Of a stretch of 64,000 nucleotides of DNA, positions 12,701 to 24,700 are shown piece after piece; position 1 is the first letter of the stretch, and each line of letters starts with the position of its first letter. The stretch lies in contig JABBOT010000080.1 of assembly GCA_016165875.1 (NCBI GenBank), forward strand, positions 16,960,572-17,024,571, in the 5' to 3' direction. The DNA is from Acanthopleura granulata (Eukaryota; Mollusca; Polyplacophora; Chitonida; Chitonidae). The notes under the pieces are model-generated. The model made no database searches. It was not told the origin of the DNA and saw only the letters and a list, made by a program, of their open reading frames with translations. A program made the translations under genes and the position numbers.

Positions 12701-15700
12701 AGGGTTTAAGCGTGATCTGAATTAAGGCTTCAGGAAAATACTTTTACTGTATTTATCAGATTATACAGGTGAAAAAAAACATATAAATAGGGAGAGGAAT
12801 TTATTAATAATGATTAATAAGTAGGAATTGTCAACATGTATGTGAAGAGTTGCTTTGATTGGCCTGAAAATTCAACCAACAAAGAGCATTTATAGAGACA
12901 AGTAAAGATAATAGGATATGGTTTTTGGTGTTGAAACATACATTTTTTCTGGTAGGTTATCTACCCGCATACATGTTCCATGAACAAACCTCCAAACACG
13001 TCTAAAAGATCAACGGAACTCTCAGAATCAGTCAAAACGAGGCTGAAATTTTAGGTTAAATACATCATTCACCGATATTTCTTTGAAAAGGATTTTCATT
13101 TAAATGTATGCTCAGATCGTTAAGATTGCAGGGTTCACCCTGACTTCCCCCTGACTTGACTGTTTGATCCCGTGCCATAGTTCACTGATTGATTGCTTAA
13201 GAAGATATTTGAAAGAGCATTCTTCAAACGCTTAGCCAGAAGATGTCAATATTTATATATTTGCTGTGTTGTATTAAATGCTTAGTGTGATGATTCATCT
13301 GGATGCACTTCAATCAATATTGACGTCTGAGGCCGTCGTCTGATGATGACAATCTGTTGCTTGGCATTATATAAATGAGCATTTTGAGTGGTTAAACCCT
13401 GAAGAGACTTTGCCATTATATACTGAGGTGTATGATTATGCATTTTACAATCTCAAATGATCAGCTACCAGCAGATCACAAGATCAAATCAACATCAAAC
13501 CTGCACTCATTTTGGCTATTACAAAGCCATCAATATGATACAGACTGTGTTTGTGTCTTCACTTTAAATTGCTAAATTGAACACCCTTAAAGGGACATGG
13601 TCGCCAATATAGTAGGTATTTTTGCATTATTACAAAATGACATGAGTATTAGGTATTTTTGTCAAGAGGTAAAAGTTACAAGCTGTACGTTAATCCCACC
13701 ACCGGCATTTTACGTTAATTGAATGTTTAAAAGTAACAAAAAAAACTAATAACTCAAAAGTTGGCCAGAATATTTAAATGAGGGGCTGTCAGTTCAGTGG
13801 AAATGAAGCATGCACACAGCACTCGGTAAACTTCATATGTAAACTAACATGGCTGATGACAGTACAAAAAGGACTTTCAGCTCTCTCGTAAGAGGATCTG
13901 CCAAACAGAGGTGTAAAACAGAGCTCAGCAGGTTGACAAGCAAGTCTAGAGTTGTTATTGGGGGCTGGTTGTCCCAAACTGACTGCTTCATTGGAGGGTG
14001 CAAATGTTGTTGTTGTGGCAGTGTTAAATTTCGAATAGACACACGTTTCAGACTCATGGTTTAATGAGAAGGTTATTGGTAAGCTTTTCTTCTATACTCT
14101 ACATGTATCTAAGTATCTCAAAGTTCAGAATTATCCGAGTTTATGTAGCCAATATCGACTGATCTAGAAGGCCTGAGGATCCTTTCGGTTGAATATTAAT
14201 GAGGGAAAATGGCCCACCCTCTTTGTGTTGAATTCGAATACCCACAGGAATTCTCCAGGCTCATTCAAGCTACATGCTCAATGAATATTTTTAATTTCAA
14301 GGTGACAGATTTAGTTTATGAAAGAACTTCAGAACTTCGTTAAGACTTCACAACCAGAATATTTGTAAAAATCCAATTTTTGGGCAATCATGTCTTTTTA
14401 AGAGCTTGGAATTATTATATAGATGTGACATAGTAGTCCCGGTCATAATAGTCATATCATGCCCTAACCCTCATGCCCGACTGTCTCTGTGGCCTGGTGC
14501 TTAGAGCATCCACCTCGAAGTCAGGAGACCCAGGATCAATGCTGGGTCTGGTCATACCAAAGACTTTCAAAATGGTACTGGTTATTGCCCCGTTTGGCAC
14601 TCAGCACTGAGAGGTAGAGCAAGGAAACAGGACTGGTCGGCCCAGTGTCAGTATACTGTGACTGGGTGGGGTGTCATGTCTGATGTCTTCGACATGATGT
14701 TTCAGTGGCAGCAGCACTTCGGCGGCATGGACTAGCCTGGCCACAAGAAGACACAATAAATATACCTTCCAAGGACTCCTCATCGTCATGTAATTGGAAA
14801 ATTGTTAAGTATGACGTAAAACCCAAGCATACATACGTACACCCCCACCCCTCAGTCCTAGTCATGCATTATCTGACTCCTTGCCAACACAAACAAAGTC
14901 ATTCCAGTCAGACAGTAACATAATAGCTAGGTCTTAGACAGCCTTAGACCACAAGGTTACATTCATGTCAGGTTATCTTGCATCTTGTCCGTTTCCAGCT
15001 GTACCTTGGAGAAAATAACATACAGACAATATCATAGACTCAAGGGCAGAAAGGGTGAGGAGGGATGGGGGATTGTAGGAGAAAGGTCATACATCAGGAG
15101 TTTCATGTCTTCTTATACACCTTGCTCCAATACCAAGAAAGTTTAAAATAGTTTTGTTTCAGATTACTCCTAATACTTTTGCATATTTATATGTGCAATT
15201 TACGTACATGTCGTAGTTGTTTTATATTTTCAATTTTTTTTTTTTCCATAAACATGTAAATGAATGGGGAATCTTTCCCATCAAGGATAATTCGGGTCAA
15301 AACTGTGTAGTCTGTTGTTCATTCCTAACTTTTTACAGTGACGCTTTGTGGGCAAACTGACAATGTATTACTCGTGCGGTGCAAGAGAAAAATTGCCAGT
15401 CCAGTCAGCTTGGGGCTGAATCACCATTGCGCTGGAAAAAGATATCCCATTGCTTTGGTGACAGAATTTTCTCATGTTTTTTCATTTTTGAAAAACTAAG
15501 TGCATATAAAATCTGGGAAAGAAGTCAAGTGCTAGGTAGTGTAATTGATAATAGAATTTTGACTCATGGTGTTCATTTTTTTTCAATTTGAGGTTTTCTT
15601 TCACGATAACAAATAATTTTTTATGAAAAAGTTAACAGGTAATTGGATTATTTGCATTATTACACACAAATTTCGGTAAAAATCAATGTCTCACTGTAAA

Positions 15701-18700
15701 ATTTCATTTCCTGCTAACTGCCGACACGGCTAAATCCACACCTTTCAGGTGAACGTGATCATATACATTCACGTCTGTTTTCCTGTTTACCTAACCTTCA
15801 TCGGAGAGTCTACACACCTCAGAAGACAAGATCATTGTACCAAATAGAGACCCACAGTGTTTACTTTGTACAAGACCTCATGATCAACAACTGCAGTTAG
15901 ATTACAGTTATACTGACTCAGGATGTATATATATTCATGCACCTGCAGGCTGAGTGCCAGCTTATCTTTTGGGATTCCAGCTCACCATATGTAACTGTTA
16001 TATAGGACCAATGGTGTGACTTACCCAAGTTTTGTATAACCCCTTGAAGTCTTCTGCACAAAAAGAACATGGCGTATGTTAGTTATGCTTAGAGATTTAT
16101 GTATAGGGTATGCCTAATTCGGGCCTAAAAATGGTGCATTTTCTAGGTTGATGAATGTCATATGAACATGTGTCCAGAAATATAGAATTTACGATACATG
16201 GGTAGAGTGGAGTTTAGCAGTGGTGTCGAACGATGCATGATGCAGGTTAACATCCAGACTGAACACTGGTTCATGGCTTGGAATTTGTGGACGGGCCAGT
16301 TAAAAGTGCATTTGCTTGATTGCACAAATGAAACTCTCAATTAAGTCTGACCAATTAAGAATTGTCCAAATCAAATCTGAGTTGTTTGCATGACAACATT
16401 TGGAAAGAAAAAAAATGCCCAAGTATTATTTTTGTGTCTTGCTCCAACTTAGGTCTGGTTCAGATTTTCGTGGTGTAATTTTGGGAATTTCCCGACAACC
16501 AGTTGTCGAATATGTGTATCAGACCAATCAATATTGTTTAATGAAATCTCGCGTGTTGACTTTGTCTAAAATGACTAAAGTATGGAATCATTATTTATTA
16601 TTTATTTGATTGGTGTTTTACGCCATACTCAAGAATATTTCACTTATACGACGGCGGCCAGCATTATGGTGGGAGGAAACCGGGCAGAGCGCGGGGGAAA
16701 CCCACAACCAACCGCAGGTTGTTGGCAAACCTTCCCACATATGGCTGGAGAGGAAGCAAGCATGAGCGGGACTTGAACTCACAGCAACTGCATTAGTGGG
16801 AGGCTTCGGGTTATTGCGCTGCGCTAGTGCGCGAACTGACTGAACCATGGAGGCCCGTGGCATCATGAGGACAGGTGCTGCAACTTGCACCATAGACTAG
16901 AACATACCATAAAGACTTATTACCTCAACTCAGGCTGACATATTGATGAAGTGAGGAAACTGCAGGTACATGTACTCCAGCTTTAGGCATGTTAGTCTGT
17001 TACCCCCAGCGAATTGAACTAAGGTTCGATTTTCGGAGACTTGCATTCTAGCTGTCTGGCTGGTCAGTGGTTTAGGTGTCCAGTCAGGCAGGCTTTAGGT
17101 GTTCAGTGTGTGGTGAGGTGTGATGTGGTCCCCTGGGACCTTTGAATTGATGTCAGTATGAGGAAACACAGTTACATATGCCAAGAGCATCATGAGATAC
17201 CGTGATGTTGAAAAATCATGTAAATATAGCATGTGTGACATGTGTTATGAACCCTGTCTTTAAAATTTTGTATTGTAATTTTTTCATTTGTTTTCACGCT
17301 AACCAGGTCTGTGTCTGACCTACATTTTTTTCTTAGTGTACGTGATGGTCTGCGCTGGAATTCAGTCGCATGTTCTGGAAGCTTCTGTGTTTATGAGTTT
17401 GTGTCCTTTTACACAGAGCGTACATTGTGGAAAGATGTACCAGTATTGTAAACATGTTAACGGACAGACCATCCAGAAATTTCTTACGTTAGGCTATAAA
17501 TATGAGCAACGAAGTTGTAAAGCTTGCAGTCATTTACTAATGTCCACTTTGAGAGCAGTCATTTTAATTGTGTCCACTCGAGTCATATTTGTTCTTGTCT
17601 AGTTAAAAGGATTTTTGTGGGATTTTGGAAATATTAGCTTACACCCCTTTCGACAATTTTGTCATTTTGTACTCATTTTTCGATACGTAAGACTTTGTGA
17701 GCTTGTATTTTGCCACTTGCTATTTGGTGTGAGACATTCTTTTAGAGCTTGAATCGCTCATTGTCTCTTTGTGTGATTACGTACATTTCATCCCAGTTTA
17801 CCCTGAAAGTGACTTTTGCGTATATTTCCGAGGAATGAAACATACATTGCCAGCTCGGCATTACGGACACTTTTGTCAACCCGTCTACCCAGGAAACTTG
17901 TCGGGGAGTTGGATATCTACCATTGTCGGCATACCAGGTTCTCTGCTGTTCGTCACTACAGAACTTGTCACCCTCAAATTCGAGAATTCCGAGGAACAGT
18001 GATCAGTATTATCACAGCTGAGGTTTAGTTAAAAGCAGTTGATTTAAAGACCATTAAGCATCAAGCAGGTTGTCGGCCATGTTGGAAATGAACTATATGT
18101 AGGTCAGACTGCTGTGCACATCCAGGTGCTTCCCTCACCTGAAGCAGCCAGGTAATGAGAAAACAATGAATCGATAGTTGTAACATGGAAAGGTATAGGA
18201 AATTTAAAGAAACAATGGATGATATTCTGAAAACTATAGGGGTGATTACAGCTAGAAATTTTCAGGTGCTACACAACATATCATGTACACAGCAACGTTA
18301 GTGACTTCAATTCAACAAAGTGTAGCCACAACGAGAGTTTTATTTTAATTACTACCAGGTTATATAGACAATATTTTGACCATAAAGTGCACGGGTAATA
18401 CTTGTAGGTAAAAGACCAAGTGCCTGGATGTCTGCGGACTGGAATAGCGTAATATATTCGGGTGACACCTGATGATGTACAGTTCAGACACATGTGGTTT
18501 TCTCATCCACTTTTTTAGGGTGAAAAGACTCGGCTTTTCCATATGTTCAACCTCCATTCCAAGAGAACTGGTATAGTTCAGTGCCTGATTCTGAACTACA
18601 TAGTCTTCCACTGAGCGAGTAGATACATGTAACATAGCTAGCCCTATATCCAGCAAAAATGTACAAGTGCTCTGCTAAATCATTGACCTTGGGGGAAGTG

Positions 18701-21700
18701 GTGATAAGGGTACCTGGGGTAGGGCATTAGCATCAGCGTGCCCCCAGGCTTCTTTAGTAGGACGTAAAATTTCAAGGCTGGATATACAACTGTCTGACTG
18801 GATGTGGCTGGAGGAAAACCACAGATTGTGTGCCCCAGAGTTGAGAGGCATGTAGCCAGCTCTGGCTGTTCCCATAGGCTCACAACAGAGGCATGATGAA
18901 GCATATTATTTCATGGACTACATAGTATTTTTAATTGTTCTGAGCATGTTTGTTTTTGCCATGGCTATTTTGGCCTGAGCTTGCCAAGCAGTTGCCATCT
19001 CTGTTGAAGTCAGTCAGTGTATATTTTCTCTATATGCCAAAACAATCAAAAAGACATGTGGTTTATATAATCAGCAAAGGTCTCAAAGATATTGGATACC
19101 GAGGGTTATGAATGGATATGGGAAAGTGAAAAAAATGGGTCAGCTGTAAAACAATTTTGTAACAGAAAAATTGTGCCAGTGTGGAACAGGTAGATATGTT
19201 ATAGTTCTGTGTGAAGCCTGTCAGGTGAAAAAAGTAATCAGTGTTTAGAAAGGTTTGCAATTGCACAAAGTCACCAGCTCATACCTCAGACTTCCACCTT
19301 GTCTCAGAGACAGATGCATCTGGGGTGTGTTACGTAATAAGTTCCATAATTATAAGCATGATTTTTGCAAGCTTTTTTTTTAGACATGGTATTATGCAGT
19401 ATTCAACAAATTTGTCTGTTGGGTCAGACATTAATATAAATACCACAGTACATAGCTCAAAACCAAATCTTCTGAATTTCTCCTGATTATACGCTCACAT
19501 GATGGGTGGCAGGCTTTGATAATGCATGTATAAACATGTTCATTCGAACCCCATTACATAATTGTAATTAATTGCGCAAGGCAGGTGCAAATCCATACAT
19601 ACATCCATACATGAAGGTATCATGCATATATCCATAGAACAGCTTAAGCTATACATCAACAATGTAACTGTCAGTTAAAATGTCAATACTAAACCACAGC
19701 ATGGTTAAAACATATATATTGTAATGCTGCATGACAGTCCTGCTAAAATATTAGGAAATAAATTATGTAACAGTTGAAACACCTACCATGAAATACTGTG
19801 TTCGGTGTTGTCCTCTGACTGTTTGTTTTATCAGAACATGCACTGCCCACTGTATAGTGACTGGCTGTTTGTGGTCATGATCAGTCACTGTGCGTATTGA
19901 TCTGGTCTGAATGTCTGCGTGAATCAGTGACCCATGTATCACTGTATAAGACAGCGCCTTCACTGGTCTTCCTTGCGCTGTGAAGTCATACAGGATGACA
20001 GTTACGATTGGTTGGTGAATCCAGCGCTGAAAGCAAACACATTTCCCATGCTCTCCAAACAGCAGCTGTTTCTAGCAGTGTATTAATTTATAACCAGTGT
20101 TAACCAGTGCCTCAGCTCACTGGTCTGCATGTTTCTTCTACTCTTTCCGTTGGCAAGGGGCACAATCTTAGATCTCTGCAAGTGAGGTCTGGAAAATGTC
20201 CTGGGTGTTGGTGTGCAGCACCCTGGCAGCCCCTCTACACACATACTACACTTCAGCCTCCCTCTTCCCTGACATCACCCCTCCACAACATGTGCTCATC
20301 GCCACACTCCTTAACATCTGCCATCTCCTCACAAGTTATTTTTGAATCCTGAACCACCTCTGACCTCTGACAGTTGACCCCGTTTCAGTTGACTCATCTC
20401 ATTGATCCAGCCAGTCAGGTGACATGGCAGTCCAACCCTGTCCCCATGTGCCTTAACTGCAGCTGCTCTCCTTAGTCCCATCAAACTTTATGCTCCTAGA
20501 CAGTAAGTTAGGATTGTAAGCTAGCTGGTTTCCATGGCGATATACTGTATCAGTGTTGCATCATAATGGTAGAAAAATGTCCGTTAACATTACAGGAATC
20601 TTGCTAGTTCTTATCAATTGTATTTATGCCATGGAATGTTAGAAAGGGACCAGAAAAAGATCTTGGTTCATATAAGCCAGTCTGAACAGTTCATGCTCTT
20701 CCAGCCTGCACAAAGTAAATAGCCATTAGGATAAAATTCCTGTGGCAACCAAAGCTGCATGTAGCCGCAAAGTTAATATGCCTTTCTCAGCAAGCGTTCT
20801 TCTGGATAAATTTAAAACATTTATTTTGCAGACAGTGTTGCTCATCCTACATGAACATAGGGAATATATACATGCAGCTTCTTGTGAAAACAGTCAGCAA
20901 TATTCCAACCCAGTTGCTCATGGTGGACATAACTGTATTGTGCACATACAGTTGTATGAATAGTTCCCATCTAAAGTATCTGAAAAATTCTTATTTGTAG
21001 TACGAAAGGCTTATAATATTACTGTAAATGACTTAAACTTTCGTACCAAGACTGAAAGTGCATTTTTAGGGGGTTAATGAATGTCATAAAATATGATTTT
21101 TGGTGCTGAAACTTATATTTGTTTTCAGTACCGGTAGGGTTTCATCGTGCATTCCAAACAAACTCCGAATAAAACCAGTAGAACTCTCAGAATGGGGAAA
21201 ATATGAGCAGCTTAGTCCTCGATGAAGTTTTAGTTCATTTAGGGAAATCCAGCCAGGCGTCAGCATCATGAGCTTGTCCCCAGTTCTCTGTATTTCAGAC
21301 TGTGTATATTGGGGTTAGGTTAAGAGCTTTAGTTGTCAGGTACATGTATGTGTACATCTGCGTTTACTGGAGGCTGGTGAAGAGCCATACAGTTTGCTCA
21401 AACCATAAACCCGACTGCATGTTTATATGAGAAAAATTCCCAAACGCACCAGTCAAGTAATTAAATATACAAATAAATAAATAAATGGGCACCTCAGTTA
21501 CCAGTCAGATGTGATGCATGCAGTTGTATGTTGCCTCCATTGCTCTGTTTACTTGAATCTTGATCATATCAGAATTTCTTAAACCTTTTTATGGTGCAGT
21601 ATATCTCTGAATTTCATATATATAACCTTGACATGCCATAATTGGTGGCTCTAAACCTGACACAACATGTATGTACGTGTTTAAGTGTACACTGGACTGA

Positions 21701-24700
21701 GCAGCCCCTTTGAAGAGCTATGCTTTTTTACTATGATAAAATAATATCCATGCAGGCCTAGTCCAAGACTGCTCTGAATACTTGTACAAATATAATATGT
21801 GTATATCTTCAGCTAGACTTTAGAAATTCCACTTCACAGATTTTAATACAGGACACCGAAGTCATGACAAAGTATAATTTAGAAGAGGGCACTATAATCT
21901 TACCGGTAAAAGGTGATCAGCCAAGAAAGCTTCGTGTAATACTGTCACAGGTGTACATTAACACAGCCTGGTTACTCTGTGACATGTGGGACAGGTATGA
22001 GGACCAAGGAAATGTTGACATACGTCACCATGACAGCTAGTGACTTCTTCCTTGTCAGACACTACATGTGCATGACATACGCTTGTTGAGCGTGTAGGTT
22101 TGTAATAAATAAGTATGCAGTCCTTATTTCTCATTTTACGCTATGGATACCAGTTATTTTATCCGTGGAATGTGCACTGGTAATGATCTCACTTCATGTT
22201 GGAACTTTTCAGTTCAGGCAAAGAGATAGGAATCGACATGGAATATATGTTTATATATATATACTGTACAGGTAAGGTTGTGTATGTTAATGGAGAACAT
22301 TATTATAGCTGATGTTCATGATATAGACAGGTTAGAGTATAGTACTGTGCTCAAGTGACCTGTGGGAGGGTGGGGACACAAGTACTGTTATTTCCATACA
22401 TCGCACCTGCCCTTGACAATACAGCCTTTGTAAGGGACACCTTAACAATTGAATGCAAACCTAAAGGCTCCATCAACAGATCATTTCCTTGTGAGGCCTT
22501 CTGTACCGCCCTAAAAATTACACCCAAGAAATCGCCAGTTGTTCAAAAGTATCAGGGTTAAAATTTAAACTAGATTTAAATGTTAATATCAGCCTAGCTT
22601 TAGTGAAAAAAAAAAAACAAATTTGATGAATACAGCTGATACACTTTTGAACGACTAAGCCCTGGATATATGTTGTACGATTAAATAGTACTTCAATTAT
22701 GTATGCAGAGTTTGTATTACAGATTTAAAGAGTCAGTAAGCAGACTTTTGTGCTGCTAATCAAATGCTGAATTAGCTGAACGAATTTCATACAAATTATT
22801 TGGAAATTGGAGAGACCCATTTTAACATGCATAATTAATGGCCACGTTTGAAAACCCACATCAATTTTTTGCTGTATTTATGGTAAGGTTGTGATTTCCC
22901 GTCCCGTTAAGAGTGTGATATACACAACTGGCACTGAATTATTTGCCTTTTCTCACAACCCTGTAACCAAATCCTCCTGTGTGGTATGTGAGAAATAAGA
23001 CCTTATAGGTCTATGGGAAATGCTGAAATAGAGCTGGTGCAAACTTAATACTGTATAGTGAGAATGTGATTATTTTTCTGACAGCCTATTATACCTGGCA
23101 CTATTGCATATAGTGACAAATTATACTATCATAAAAATTTAGAATTAAAACATTTCAGCAATTATATATAATACCCTTTCCTCTAATGTGTATGTTGAAT
23201 TTCTTGAAAACATTACCATCCTAGCTTTTACTTAATGCACATCTTTCGTGTCGCAGTATTTCATTTAATTATCAAGTTTAATACGATATGTTTGTAGAAA
23301 AATTGGACTTAACATGTATAAAGGTTCTGAATATTTCATTCACACTTATTATTTCTTTGACATCCTTGACTGATTCAACAAGTAAAGTATACATGAATTT
23401 AGATGTAATTTGAAAATGTAATTCTTAACTTTTTAGAAAGCAAAATGTATTTATTAAGCCGCACGACATTGTAGCAGATATAAACTTCACAAAAATTATG
23501 AAATAACCTAGCTCTCCTGTTATTATTCCTCTTATATATGCCAGATAATGCATGTGGTCAGATTTTTGGACTATTTAGGGTATTTTCATTCCTTATAACA
23601 TTACCGGCAAAAATCATGGCAGAATTGTTCATTGCTTTAATTTTGGGGGGGCAAATATTTTCATTCCTGTGAATTCCAAAATGAATTCAGAAGACATCCG
23701 TTGAATTAAGTTTTGTGTTCCAGAGATGTTAAATTTGATATCAGGGTATAAAATTCAGAGAGAGGTAGGTGACCTGCTAAGTAAGTCAAGAATGGTGATA
23801 AAGCCAAGAATGGTAAAAGACAGTTACAGACAGGCGTGGTTCATCAGATTCTGTATTAGAATATTGTCTTTGGTGTCGTGTTTTCTAGTTCCTTTAATAC
23901 AAAATATTTGAGATATATATCAGTGCACCTGTACGCATTTGAAGAGGAGTCGTTTTACATGTTCATTCAGTTGTGTTATCAGACATGTTGAGAGGAGTCC
24001 AGGAGGTCAAAAGAATTTAGAAAAGTAATAAACTCCTTGCTATTGAAAGGTGGAATAGTGCTGTTGGTTATTGGAAACATTGGTGATATACATGTACCTG
24101 GAAGCCTTTTTAACACACTGGCAGGTAAAAGCCAAATGGTTACACTATAGATATGATACTTTGGACGGCTGGAGATCATACCTAGCTTCATAATACAGTC
24201 ATATTCATACACGAATTCACCATAGTCTGAATACTTGGGTGCTAATGATTATAGAAATACATCAAATTAATTTGTAAATTAAACTGTGTGGATCATTTTA
24301 AGTTTAAAAACTGAATTTCATTGCCAGTATATGTGCTCTAAGTATATGTGTATATAAATAATGATTTGCATTTCGTTACTACGTGTATCTATTTGCATAA
24401 TCTATGGTATACCTCTGATACGTGATACTTAGTAAGATGTCTCAATCATTCAATTTTTAAGGCAAAAAATAAAGAGAAGAAGGAAAAGAAAATGTGTGGT
24501 GAAGATCAAGATTGATGTACAGAGCTCTGACGTGTATACACCATTCTCTATCCCGTATTGCTGTGAGCATGTAATTGTTGTAATGCTACTGACTCACTGT
24601 TTTAATAACATTGTGGCTGCAATACATGTGGGTTGAAGTAAATTTACTTTTTGGATCGAAACAAATGTGTAAACAGGAGTTCTCTGGAGTTGCATTATGC

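Noticed and set aside
15794..15826. Possible minus-strand microexon reading CVDSPMKV
   Set aside because: The acceptor is GAG-type and coding evidence is too short; not needed to keep phase.
16618..16893. 91-codon minus-strand ORF
   Set aside because: It lies inside a family A SINE.
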